Positions 22,879-30,436 of a DNA stretch of 38,980 bases are shown piece by piece. Made by a program: the position numbers and the translations under genes. The stretch comes from Tabrizicola sp. (GTDB taxonomy: Bacteria > Pseudomonadota > Alphaproteobacteria > Rhodobacterales > Rhodobacteraceae), in assembly GCF_016792905.1 (NCBI RefSeq), contig NZ_JAEULP010000067.1, positions 1 through 38,980 of the forward strand, read 5' to 3'. How positions within the stretch are numbered: the first letter of the stretch is position 1; each line of letters begins with the position of its first letter. Below the pieces are notes generated by a model that was not told where the DNA came from, searched no databases, and was given only the letters and a program-made list of their open reading frames with translations.

Positions 22879-22904
22879 ATTGTTGCACTGCGGCGCGCAA
22901 CAAT
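22879..22904. promoter_or_regulatory. Perfect inverted repeat in the mcl1/dgcA promoter region
   Basis: ATTGTTGC (22879-22886) and GCAACAAT (22897-22904) form a perfect 8-bp inverted repeat with a 10-nt spacer. It is centred about 63 nt before mcl1 and about 77 nt before dgcA, in a 140-bp divergent gap. The TTGC...GCAA core suggests a dimeric regulator site. The regulator is not identified. Confidence 0.6.
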
Positions 22905-22954
22905 ATAACCGTGACGTAGCAACCCACGACATATCCTTGCCGACAGGTTTCCCG

Positions 22955-23911
22955 ATGAGCTTCCGCCTGCAACCCCCCGCCCCTGCCCGCCCGAACCGCT
23001 GCCAGCTTTTCGGCCCCGGCTCCCGACCCGAGCTTTTCGCCAAGATGGCGGCAAGTGCTGCCGATGTGATCAACCTCGACCTTGAGGATTCGGTTGCCCC
23101 CGCCGACAAGCCGCAGGCGCGGGCGAACATCATCAAGGCGATCTCCGAGATCGACTGGGGCCGCAAGACGCTGTCGGTGCGGATCAACGGCCTCGACACA
23201 CCGTTCTGGTATCGCGACGTGGTCGACCTCTTGGAACAGGCGGGCGAGCGACTGGACCAGATCATGATCCCGAAGGTCGGCTGCGCGGCGGATGTCTATG
23301 CGGTGGATGCGCTGGTCACGGCCTGCGAGGCGGCGGCCGGACGCCAGAAGCGGATCAGCCTGGAGGTGATCATCGAGACAGCGGCGGGGATCGCCCATGT
23401 CGAGGAGATCGCGGCCAGTTCACCCCGCCTTCAGGCGATGAGCCTGGGCGCGGCGGATTTCGCGGCCAGCATGGGGATGCAGACCACCGGGATCGGCGGC
23501 ACGCAGGAAAACTACTACATGCACCGCGAGGGGGCGAAGTACTGGTCCGACCCCTGGCACTGGGCGCAGGCGGCGATCGTGGCGGCCTGCCGGACGCACG
23601 GGGTGCTGCCGGTGGACGGGCCGTTCGGCGATTTCTCGGACGAAGAGGGTTTCCGGGCGCAGGCGCGGCGGTCGGCGACCTTGGGCATGGTCGGGAAATG
23701 GGCGATCCATCCGAAGCAGGTGGCGCTGGCGAACGAGGTGTTCACCCCGTCCGAGGCCGCCGTGAGCGAGGCGCGGGAAATCCTGGCGGCGATGGAGGCG
23801 GCGAAGGCCGCAGGCCAGGGCGCGGCGGTCTACAAGGGGCGGCTGGTCGACATCGCCAGCATGCGGCAGGCCGAGGTGATCGTGCGGCAGGCGAAACTGA
23901 TCGGGGGGTGA
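22955..23911 (+). CDS. mcl1: L-malyl-CoA/beta-methylmalyl-CoA lyase
   Basis: A 318-residue HpcH/HpaI (CitE-like) lyase. It cleaves beta-methylmalyl-CoA to glyoxylate and propionyl-CoA, and malyl-CoA to glyoxylate and acetyl-CoA, in the ethylmalonyl-CoA pathway for acetate assimilation. It starts MSFRLQPPAPARPNRCQLFGPGSRPELFAKMAASAADVINL in two readable parts (MSFRLQPPAPARPNRC, then QLFGPGSRP) and closely follows my recollection of R. sphaeroides Mcl1 over its whole length. Key residues are in NLDLEDSV (metal and CoA), EVIIETAAGI and GAADFAASMG. The start has only a weak AGG upstream. It is divergent from the dgcA-dat operon. Confidence 0.93.
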   Translation: MSFRLQPPAPARPNRCQLFGPGSRPELFAKMAASAADVINLDLEDSVAPADKPQARANIIKAISEIDWGRKTLSVRINGLDTPFWYRDVVDLLEQAGERLDQIMIPKVGCAADVYAVDALVTACEAAAGRQKRISLEVIIETAAGIAHVEEIAASSPRLQAMSLGAADFAASMGMQTTGIGGTQENYYMHREGAKYWSDPWHWAQAAIVAACRTHGVLPVDGPFGDFSDEEGFRAQARRSATLGMVGKWAIHPKQVALANEVFTPSEAAVSEAREILAAMEAAKAAGQGAAVYKGRLVDIASMRQAEVIVRQAKLIGG

Positions 23912-23921
23912 GCGGGCGCGC

Positions 23922-23938
23922 GTGGGCAGATTGCCCAC
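23922..23938. terminator. Hairpin between convergent mcl1 and exporter gene
   Basis: GTGGGCA (23922-23928) pairs with TGCCCAC (23932-23938) over a 3-nt loop, filling the 28-bp gap between convergent stop codons. Extended, on the minus strand it reads GTAGGGTGGGC before the loop, like other REP-type units in this window. Confidence 0.55.
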
Positions 23939-23939
23939 C

Positions 23940-24782
23940 CTACCGGCGCAGCGCCACTATCCCGGAACCGACGACCAGCGCGGCGCCGACCCAGGTGGCG
24001 AGGTCGGGGCGTTCCCCGAACAGCGCCATCGCCAACACCAGCGCGAAGATGAGGCGGGTGTAGCGGAAGGGCGTGACCGCCGAGACCTCGCCGGTCCGCA
24101 TCGCGTAGGTCAGCGCGTGGTAGCCCGAGACGCCGAAGACGGTGCCCCCTGCGAGATACAGGAGCCCGAGCCCGCTCGGGACTTTCGCACCGCCGGTGAC
24201 GACCAGCAGGATCGCCCCGGCGGCGGCCAGCATGGCGAAGCCGAGCGCTCCGAGCTGGCGGTTCGACAGGCCTTTCGGTGCAGCGCGGGTGGCAAGATCG
24301 CGCCCGGCAAAGCCGAGGAGGCCGACGACGGCGAGGAGCGAGAGCGCAGAGAAATCCGCTCCCGGCCGCAGGATGACCAGCACGCCGACGAAGCCCACCA
24401 AAACCGCCAGCCAGCGTTGTGGCGTGACCCTTTCGCCGAAGACGAGCGCCGCCCCGGCGACGACGACAAGGGGCGTCGCTTGCAGGATGGCCGAGGTGGT
24501 GGACAGTGCGGTGAGCGTGATGGCGAGGCCGTAGAAGAGCCGCCCCGTGACCTCGAACCCGCAGCGGACCAGCATGGGGCGCGACAGGAAGGCGGGGGGC
24601 AGCAGCGCCTCGCCCGCACGGGCGGCCATGGCGGCGAAGGTCAGCATGCCGAGAAGGCCGATGGTCAGCAGGACCTGGCCCAGCGGCAGGCCCTTGGCGG
24701 CGGCTTTCACGAACACATCCTCGACCGCGAAGCCCGCCATCGAGGCGGTCATGTAAAGCGCGCCGCGCTGGTTGTCGGTCAA
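23940..24782 (-). CDS. DMT superfamily (EamA) transporter
   Basis: A 280-residue inner-membrane protein with about ten hydrophobic helices in two EamA repeats. [31 protein letters not shown] closes the first repeat and [24 protein letters not shown] the second, both with the typical FGER ends. Substrate is unknown; family members export amino acids and metabolites. The start is TTG (24780-24782), forming a TTGA overlap with the stop of the proline-racemase-family gene, which would give coupling; a fallback ATG lies ten codons on at 24752. The neighbour suggests a role with hydroxyproline or a related amino acid, which is only inferred. Confidence 0.85.
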   Translation of the reverse strand: MTDNQRGALYMTASMAGFAVEDVFVKAAAKGLPLGQVLLTIGLLGMLTFAAMAARAGEALLPPAFLSRPMLVRCGFEVTGRLFYGLAITLTALSTTSAILQATPLVVVAGAALVFGERVTPQRWLAVLVGFVGVLVILRPGADFSALSLLAVVGLLGFAGRDLATRAAPKGLSNRQLGALGFAMLAAAGAILLVVTGGAKVPSGLGLLYLAGGTVFGVSGYHALTYAMRTGEVSAVTPFRYTRLIFALVLAMALFGERPDLATWVGAALVVGSGIVALRR

Positions 24783-25807
24783 CGCGCGCCCCAGGTGTCG
24801 GACAGGCGGTAGCCTTCCGGCCAGGGGTCGGCGGGGTCGAGCATGTGCTGGTGCGTCCCGGTGATCCAGGCGCGGCCCGAAATCTCGGGCAGGATCGCGT
24901 CGAGGTCGCCCACCTTGGCGGCGCCGACGATCCGGCCTTCGAACTGCCCGCCGATCAGCGAGCGGGCGCGAAGGACTTCACCCGGCCCGATCTGGTTGCG
25001 GGCGGCCAGAAGCGCCAGCCGGGCGGAGACGGCGGTGCCGGTGGGCGAACGGTCGATCTTGCCGGGGCGGATCGAGACCGCGTGCTTCGTCTCCCAGCCG
25101 TCGGCGGTGCGGGTCAGCGGCGCGGCGAAGAGGCAGAAGGAGAAGTGCCGCCAGTCGGGGTTTTCCGGGTGCGAGAAGCCAAGCTGTTCGTCCGCCGCCG
25201 TGGTGATCTGCACGCCCAGCTTTGCCATGGCATGCGCGTCCTCGGGCGAATGGCTGAACCCCAGCGCCTCGGCATCGACCACGACGAAGCTGTCGGCGCC
25301 ATAGGCGGTGTCGACGGTGATCCGGCCCAGGCCCGGCACGTCCAAGGGCACGGACAGCTTGTCGGCAAAGGAGGGCAGGTTGCGGACATGGATGCGCTGC
25401 GCCTTGCCGTCCTTGCAATCGGCCCGCACCGTCACCAGTCCGCCGGGGGCTTCGAGCGTGATCTCGGTCACGGGTTCGGCCATCGGGATGATGCCCGAGT
25501 CGAGGAGAACGGTAGCCACGCAGATCGAGTTCGAGCCCGACATCGGCGGGTTGTCCTCGGGCTCCATGATGATGAACCCCATCTGCGCGCGCGGGTCCTT
25601 CGGCGGGACGAGCAGGTTCACATGCCGGAAGACGCCGCCGCGGGGTTCGTTCAGGACGAAGTTCCGCAGGGTCTGGTCGCGCCAGAGCGCCTCGCGCATC
25701 TCCCACAGGGTTGCGCCCGGCGGTGGGGCGACGCCGCCGACGATGACATCGCCGACCTCGCCCTCGGCATGGGCGGAGACGACATGGATGGTCTTGGTGC
25801 TGCGCAT
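24779..25807 (-). CDS. Proline racemase superfamily protein (hydroxyproline dehydratase/epimerase-like)
   Basis: A 342-residue protein of the proline racemase fold. Family members are proline racemases, 4-hydroxyproline 2-epimerases and trans-3-hydroxy-L-proline dehydratases. The two active-site positions are normally Cys (MCGHN/G) and Cys or Thr (DRSPCGT or DRSPTGT). Here they read MSGSN with Ser90 and DRSPTGT with Thr256, so neither cysteine is present. A Thr at the second site points toward dehydratase-type chemistry, but the Ser at the first is unusual. The start MRSTKTIHV at 25807 has GGAGG at 5 nt; an upstream frame start is rejected. It is followed by a DMT transporter gene in coupled arrangement. 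Confidence 0.82.
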   Translation of the reverse strand: MRSTKTIHVVSAHAEGEVGDVIVGGVAPPPGATLWEMREALWRDQTLRNFVLNEPRGGVFRHVNLLVPPKDPRAQMGFIIMEPEDNPPMSGSNSICVATVLLDSGIIPMAEPVTEITLEAPGGLVTVRADCKDGKAQRIHVRNLPSFADKLSVPLDVPGLGRITVDTAYGADSFVVVDAEALGFSHSPEDAHAMAKLGVQITTAADEQLGFSHPENPDWRHFSFCLFAAPLTRTADGWETKHAVSIRPGKIDRSPTGTAVSARLALLAARNQIGPGEVLRARSLIGGQFEGRIVGAAKVGDLDAILPEISGRAWITGTHQHMLDPADPWPEGYRLSDTWGAR

Positions 25808-25817
25808 GGGGGCCTCC

Positions 25818-25853
25818 GTTGCCGGTATGGCAACAGGAATCGACACATGTGTC
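25818..25853. promoter_or_regulatory. Two palindromes upstream of the proline-racemase-family gene
   Basis: GTTGCC-N5-GGCAAC (25818-25834) and the perfect 12-bp palindrome GACACATGTGTC (25842-25853) lie 11 and 35 nt upstream of the start codon. On the minus strand the second overlaps TTGACA, a good -35 box. Likely operators, the second placed to block RNA polymerase. No regulator gene is adjacent. Confidence 0.5.
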
Positions 25854-25861
25854 AAGTTTTC

Positions 25862-25891
25862 CTGCGCGGCTGTCTGTGGTCTGCCGCGCAG
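25862..25891 (-). terminator. Hairpin after dapA
   Basis: CTGCGCGGC (25862-25870) pairs with GCCGCGCAG (25883-25891), 9 bp with a 12-nt loop. It sits 15 nt after the dapA stop codon and separates dapA from the downstream gene's promoter. There is no strong T-run. Confidence 0.5.
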
Positions 25892-25906
25892 GGAGTTGCG
25901 TTGGCG

Positions 25907-26779
25907 TCAGATCAGCCCGGCGTGCTTCATCGCCGCCTTGATTTTCGCCTTGGTGCCGTCGGTCAGCCCGACGAGCGGCAGGCGCACCTCTTCCGAACAG
26001 AGGCCCAGCAGCGACAGGCCGTATTTGGCACCGACGAGGCCCGGCTCGATGAAGATCGCCTCGTGCAGGGGCATCAGCTTGTCCTGATATTCCAGCGCCT
26101 TGGCGTAGTCGCCGCGCAGAGTGGCCTCCTGGAACTCGGCACACAGACGCGGGGCGACATTGGCCGTGACCGAGATGCAACCGACCCCGCCATGCGCGTT
26201 GAAGCCAAGCGCCGTCGCATCCTCGCCCGAGAGCTGGATGAACTCCGCCCCGCAGGAGGCGCGCTGCTGGCTCACCCGCTCGATCTTGCCGGTCGCGTCC
26301 TTGACCCCGATGATCCGGGGCAGTTTCGCCAGCGTTCCCATCGTCTCGGGCGACATGTCGATGACCGAGCGGCCGGGGATGTTGTAGATCACGATCGGCA
26401 GCTGGCAGCAGTCGTGCAGCGCGGTGTAGTGCGCAATCAGGCCCGCCTGGGTGGGCTTGTTGTAATAGGGCGTGACGACCAGCGCGGCGGTCGCCCCCAC
26501 CTTCTCGGCGTGGCGCATCAGGCTGATGCCCTCGACGGTGTTGTTCGACCCCGCGCCAGCGATCACCGGAATGCGGCCCGCGACGGCGGCGACGACTTCC
26601 TCGATGACCTTCTGATGCTCGGCGTGGCTGAGCGTCGGGCTTTCCCCTGTCGTGCCCACCGGAACCAGACCGTGCGACCCCTCGGCGATGTGCCAGTCGA
26701 CAAGTTTCTTCAGCGTCACCAGATCCAGTTCGCCGTTCTTGAACGGCGTCACCAGGGCAGGAAGGGACCCTCTGATCAT
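25907..26779 (-). CDS. dapA: 4-hydroxy-tetrahydrodipicolinate synthase
   Basis: A 290-residue TIM-barrel enzyme that condenses pyruvate with aspartate semialdehyde, first committed step of the diaminopimelate/lysine pathway. The Schiff-base Lys160 lies in IGVKDATG. Thr43-Thr44 (GTTGES), Tyr106 (PYYNKP), Tyr132 and Arg137 (YNIPGRS) match E. coli positions within one residue, supporting a true DapA over the wider NAL family. The ATG at 26777-26779 is chosen because the length fits; an upstream frame start adds 24 unlikely residues. It is divergent from the lytic transglycosylase, and its promoter is visible at 26823-26851. Confidence 0.93.
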   Translation of the reverse strand: MIRGSLPALVTPFKNGELDLVTLKKLVDWHIAEGSHGLVPVGTTGESPTLSHAEHQKVIEEVVAAVAGRIPVIAGAGSNNTVEGISLMRHAEKVGATAALVVTPYYNKPTQAGLIAHYTALHDCCQLPIVIYNIPGRSVIDMSPETMGTLAKLPRIIGVKDATGKIERVSQQRASCGAEFIQLSGEDATALGFNAHGGVGCISVTANVAPRLCAEFQEATLRGDYAKALEYQDKLMPLHEAIFIEPGLVGAKYGLSLLGLCSEEVRLPLVGLTDGTKAKIKAAMKHAGLI

Positions 26780-26822
26780 GACGCTTCTCCTATCGTGGGC
26801 GGGATTGCCCGAAAGCGCGTTC

Positions 26823-26851
26823 CTCTTAGCGGCAGAGCGGCACAAAGCCAA
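26823..26851 (-). promoter_or_regulatory. Candidate dapA promoter
   Basis: On the minus strand TTGGCT (26846-26851) and TAAGAG (26823-26828) are separated by 17 nt, 44 nt before the dapA start codon. A moderate match to sigma-70 consensus. Confidence 0.45.
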
Positions 26852-26929
26852 GTCTTGCCACTAACGCACTCGTGGGTTGTGAAGGGGCAGAGTGTCAGGC
26901 AGATTCAGGCCATGACAGGCAGGACAAAG

Positions 26930-28849
26930 ATGATCCGGGCGCTGGCGCTGGCCTTGGCCATCCATGCGAACCCGGGCGCGGCAGATACGACACAGGCGAT
27001 GCGCACGGCGCTGGAACTGGCGGCGGGCAAGGATTGGGACGGCGCCCTGGCCGTGGCCCCCTCGGGCGTGGGCCGTGACGTCGTCGAATGGCAGCGCCTG
27101 CGGGCGGGCGACGGGCGGCTGGGCGAATACGAAGACTTCCTCAAGCGGCGCCCGGACTGGCCCGGCCTTCCCCTCTTGCGGGAAAAGGGCGAAGAGGCTG
27201 TGGCGCGGTCGGACGATCCGGCGCGAGTGATCGCCTGGTTCGACGCCGGACTACCGGAAACCGGCAAGGGCGCCATCGCCTATGTCCGCGCGCTGCTGGC
27301 TGTGGGCCGGGCCGAGGATGCCGAGACCGAGGCGATGCGGGCCTGGTCCACCCTGCCCTTCGCCGCCGAGGAGGAGGACGCACTGATCGGACTTGCCCCC
27401 GAGGCGGTGAGCTTCGTCCATGAGCTGCGGCTGGACAACCTGCTTTGGGAGGGCAGGTCGAAGGAAGCCGAGCGCATGTTGAAGCGCGTGCCCGAAGACC
27501 TGCGCGCGCTCGCCCGCGCCCGGCTGGCCCTGCAGGCCCAAAGCAAGGGCGTGACCGGCCTGATCGAGGCGGTGCCGAACGCGCGGACCGGGGATGCGGG
27601 CCTCGCCTATGACCGCTTCATCTGGCGGATGAAGAAGGACCTTTACGACGAGGCGACCGAACTGATCCTCGAACGGTCGAAATCCGCCGAAAGCCTGGGC
27701 CGCCCGGAGGCCTGGGCCGAGCGCCGGGCAATCCTGGCGCGCTATCTGATGCGGAACGGCCGGGCAAAGGAGGCTTACCGGGTCGCCGCGAACCACCATC
27801 TGCCGACCGACACCGGCGCCTCGGCCTATGCCGATCTGGAATTCCTGTCCGGTTTCATCGCGCTCCGGCGGCTGAATGATCCGGAAACTGCGCTGAAACA
27901 CTTCAAACACCTGCTGGCAGGAGTCACGACCCCGATCAGCCTTGCCCGATCGCATTACTGGATCGGCCGGGCGCAAGAGGCGGCGGGTCAGGATGGGACC
28001 GCCAGCTTCAAGGCAGCGGCGGTGCATCAGACGGCGTTCTACGGGCTTCTTGCCGCCGAACACCTCGGCCTGTCACTGGACGCGAAACTTCTGGCCAGGC
28101 CCGCGACACCCGACTGGCGCGGGGCGGGCTTTACGCAATCCTCGGTGCTGGCGGCGGCGAAACTGCTGCTGCAAGCCGGGGACCGGACGCTGGCCAAGCG
28201 CTTCCTTCTGCACCTCGGCGAAAGCCAGGACGAGACGGGGCTGGCGCAGATGGCCGACATGACGCTGGACTGGGGCGAACCGCATCTGGCGCTCCTCGTC
28301 GCCAAGGCGGCGGCAGAGCGCGGCCTGATCCTGCCGCAGGCCTATTACCCTGTACCGGATTTCGTGCCCGACGGATTGCAGGTCAGCCGCGCGCTGGCAC
28401 TGTCAATCTCGCGCCGGGAAAGCGAGTTCGACCCGGCGGCGCGGTCTTCGGCCGACGCCCGCGGGCTGATGCAGGTCCTGCCCGGAACGGCCAAGCACAT
28501 GGCCGACAAGCTGGGCAAGACCTTCGATGCCTCCAAGCTTCTGACCGACCCGGCCTACAACGTCACCATGGGCTCGGCCTATCTGGCCGAAATGGTCGAG
28601 AAGTTCGGCCCCTCCATCGCGCTTGTCGCCTCGGGCTACAACGCCGGGCCCCGCCGCCCGGAACGCTGGATGACCGAGTTCGGCGATCCGCGGCGACCGG
28701 AGGTGGACGTGGTCGACTGGATCGAGACGATCCCCTTCGCCGAGACGCGGACCTATGTGATGCGGGTGGCCGAGGGCGTGGTGATCTACCGCGCCAAGCT
28801 GAAGGGCGCGGTCGGGCCGGTCAGGATCACCGAGGAACTCAAGGGCTAA
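26930..28849 (+). CDS. slt: Soluble lytic murein transglycosylase
   Basis: A 639-residue periplasmic enzyme that cleaves glycan strands of peptidoglycan to 1,6-anhydro products. The signal peptide is MIRALALALAIHANPGAA. Most of the length (about 20-480) is an alpha-superhelical U-domain with TPR-like repeats. The catalytic SLT domain at the end has Glu497 in SISRRESEFDP and the GLMQVLPGTA and SGYNAGP motifs. ATG 26930 with AGGA five nt upstream is preferred over ATG 26912, which has no site; the frame is open far upstream but only as antisense to dapA and its neighbour. Its stop codon overlaps the stop of the convergent channel gene. Confidence 0.92.
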   Translation: MIRALALALAIHANPGAADTTQAMRTALELAAGKDWDGALAVAPSGVGRDVVEWQRLRAGDGRLGEYEDFLKRRPDWPGLPLLREKGEEAVARSDDPARVIAWFDAGLPETGKGAIAYVRALLAVGRAEDAETEAMRAWSTLPFAAEEEDALIGLAPEAVSFVHELRLDNLLWEGRSKEAERMLKRVPEDLRALARARLALQAQSKGVTGLIEAVPNARTGDAGLAYDRFIWRMKKDLYDEATELILERSKSAESLGRPEAWAERRAILARYLMRNGRAKEAYRVAANHHLPTDTGASAYADLEFLSGFIALRRLNDPETALKHFKHLLAGVTTPISLARSHYWIGRAQEAAGQDGTASFKAAAVHQTAFYGLLAAEHLGLSLDAKLLARPATPDWRGAGFTQSSVLAAAKLLLQAGDRTLAKRFLLHLGESQDETGLAQMADMTLDWGEPHLALLVAKAAAERGLILPQAYYPVPDFVPDGLQVSRALALSISRRESEFDPAARSSADARGLMQVLPGTAKHMADKLGKTFDASKLLTDPAYNVTMGSAYLAEMVEKFGPSIALVASGYNAGPRRPERWMTEFGDPRRPEVDVVDWIETIPFAETRTYVMRVAEGVVIYRAKLKGAVGPVRITEELKG

Positions 28850-29286
28850 TCCCGGTGCCGCCGCTCCAGCTGCGCGAGGCGGACCTGACGCAGGGCTTCG
28901 ACCAAGAGCGCGGTCAAGAGGCCAAAGCTTAGGAAACCGTTGACCGAGGCCATTGCGGCGAAGATGCGCCATTCGGGGTGCGGCACGACATCGCCAAGTC
29001 CAAGGGTCGAGAACGCGACGACCGAAAAGTAGACCGCCTCCTCGAAGGTCCCGAAGGCCCCGACCAGATGCAGGGACAGCGCCCAGATCCACACGCCAAC
29101 GGTGATCACGCCCAGCACCCATAGCCCGACCGCGACCAGCATCAACACAAGCTTCGGGCGCTGCGGCGGGGCGATCAGCCAGGGATGCACGGTCCGGAAG
29201 GCCGATTCCAGCACCAGCGCGGCCAGAGCCATCAGGATGACGTTCAGGACCAGAAGCCCCGAACCAAGCGCGATCTGGAGAAGCAT
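28846..29286 (-). CDS. Potassium-channel-like membrane protein with atypical filter
   Basis: A 146-residue protein of the Ion_trans_2 (two-helix pore) family. There is an N-terminal helix (about 4-27), a helix at about 46-70, a pore helix and filter (83-99) and a C-terminal helix (105-130) with a short charged tail. The filter reads Thr94-Leu-Gly-Leu-Gly-Asp99 (STLGLGDV) instead of TVGYGD, so selectivity is uncertain; it could be a potassium channel with altered permeation or a non-selective cation channel. The stop codon overlaps the convergent slt stop by 4 nt. The gene starts 49 bp from the divergent smpB. Confidence 0.82.
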   Translation of the reverse strand: MLLQIALGSGLLVLNVILMALAALVLESAFRTVHPWLIAPPQRPKLVLMLVAVGLWVLGVITVGVWIWALSLHLVGAFGTFEEAVYFSVVAFSTLGLGDVVPHPEWRIFAAMASVNGFLSFGLLTALLVEALRQVRLAQLERRHRD

Positions 29287-29335
29287 TGCATCCCTTCTGG
29301 ACTAAGCCCGCCGCAGACCTTATCTCACGGCGATC

Positions 29336-29815
29336 ATGGTGGCCAAGTCCGATCCCAACTCCAAACTCATCGCCGAAAACCGGCGGGCGCGCTTCGATTA
29401 CTCGATCGAAAGCGACCTTGAGGCCGGGATCATGCTGTTTGGCTCGGAAGTGAAAAGCCTGCGCCAGGGCGGGTCGAACATCGCGGAAAGCTATGCATCC
29501 GTCGAAGGGGGCGAGCTGTGGCTGATCAACGGCTACATCGCGCCCTATCTTCAGGCCAAGACCTTCGGGCATGAGGAACGCCGCCGCCGCAAGCTATTGG
29601 TTTCCAAGAAGGAACTGTCGCGGCTCTGGTCCGCCGTCGGCCGCGAAGGCATGACCATCGTGCCGATGAAGATGTACTTCAACGACCGCGGCATCGTGAA
29701 GCTGAAGCTGGGCATCGCCAAGGGCAAGAAGCTGGCCGACAAGCGCGAAACCAGCGCCAAGCGCGACTGGGACCGGCAGAAAGCGCGGCTTCTGAAGCAG
29801 AACAGCCGCGACTGA
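29336..29815 (+). CDS. smpB: SsrA-binding protein SmpB
   Basis: A 159-residue RNA-binding protein that delivers tmRNA to stalled ribosomes. It begins with the conserved [32 protein letters not shown] region (about 12-43, OB-fold) and contains [13 protein letters not shown] and [12 protein letters not shown]. The basic tail [25 protein letters not shown] is the segment that reaches the decoding channel. Length is typical. The ribosome-binding site before ATG 29336 is weak. No tmRNA gene is visible in this window. Confidence 0.97.
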   Translation: MVAKSDPNSKLIAENRRARFDYSIESDLEAGIMLFGSEVKSLRQGGSNIAESYASVEGGELWLINGYIAPYLQAKTFGHEERRRRKLLVSKKELSRLWSAVGREGMTIVPMKMYFNDRGIVKLKLGIAKGKKLADKRETSAKRDWDRQKARLLKQNSRD

Positions 29816-29865
29816 ATTTGCACTATTCATACATTTCTTGCCGGAATTGCGTTCATCTGTCAGAA

Positions 29866-29938
29866 TTTCCCATACCGGACAGCAAGTCCGGGGCATAAGC
29901 CGGGGCAACCGGACCGGGAACCGGCGAGCGTAGGGAAA
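29866..29938 (+). ncRNA. Structured leader before the glycine-rich gene (candidate)
   Basis: A three-stem arrangement can be drawn. P1 is TTTCCC (29866-29871) with GGGAAA (29933-29938). P2 is CCGGAC/GTCCGG (29875-29880, 29886-29891) with loop AGCAA. P3 is GCCGG/CCGGC (29899-29903, 29921-29925). The right arm of P1 touches the probable ribosome-binding site, as in a cis-regulatory RNA. It fits no riboswitch family that I know. A possible -35/-10 pair lies close, so P1 may not be wholly transcribed. Confidence 0.35.
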
Positions 29939-29947
29939 GGTAATGTC

Positions 29948-30241
29948 ATGGGTATGGAACTGATCATCCAGATCATCGCGGGACTGTTGGGCGGCAACGC
30001 CGCGGGCGCGGGACTGAAGAATCTGAGCCTGGGGACGGCGGGCAACTCCGTCGCGGGTGCGGTAGGCGGTGGCCTTGGTGGTTTGCTCATGGGCATGCTC
30101 GGCGGTGACGCCGGGGCGGCGGCGGATGCGGCGGCCAATCTCGACATCGGCGCCATCATCCAGTCCGTGATCGGCGGCGGCGCCGGTGGTGCGGTCCTGA
30201 CCGCGATCCTCGGCATGCTGAAGAAAGCCCTGGTGAAGTAA
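29948..30241 (+). CDS. Small glycine- and alanine-rich hydrophobic protein
   Basis: A 97-residue protein, not recognised. It starts MGMELIIQIIAGLLGGNAAGAGLKNLSLGTAGNS; glycine-zipper-like segments (VAGAVGGGLGGLLMGMLGG, about 36-54) alternate with alanine-rich ones, and it ends with a hydrophobic helix and a basic tail (LGMLKKALVK). The pattern suggests membrane insertion or a self-packing domain like those at the C-termini of small stress or transglycosylase-associated proteins. AAAGG precedes the ATG at 29948, with a second ATG two codons on. It follows a possible structured leader of 70-80 nt and appears monocistronic. Confidence 0.7.
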   Translation: MGMELIIQIIAGLLGGNAAGAGLKNLSLGTAGNSVAGAVGGGLGGLLMGMLGGDAGAAADAAANLDIGAIIQSVIGGGAGGAVLTAILGMLKKALVK

Positions 30242-30402
30242 CCGGCAGAAAGGATCCGGCGCGGGGGCCAAGGCCTCCGTGCCGAACAGACGCCCCGCGT
30301 CCGGTCCGTCGGGAACTGGGCCCCGGTTGGACCGAAACCCCAACTGTCCTTCATTTCAGCATTGGCGACGGATGCAGGATCTGCGGGTTGGCCCGCCGAT
30401 GG

Positions 30403-30436
30403 CCCGTCCCTGCCTTGGCCGACCGTCAGGGACGGG
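30403..30436 (-). terminator. Hairpin at the end of the M20 amidohydrolase gene
   Basis: CCCGTCCCTG (30403-30412) pairs with CAGGGACGGG (30427-30436), a perfect 10-bp stem with a 14-nt loop. The upstream arm on the minus strand includes the last codons of the gene, so termination would occur right after the stop codon. The rest of the 30242-30402 gap shows no gene. Confidence 0.55.

Noticed and set aside
24845-26929. Long upstream extension of the lytic transglycosylase frame
   Set aside because: It is antisense to the proline-racemase-family gene and dapA, both with clear motifs; the signal peptide and AGGA site fix the start at 26930.
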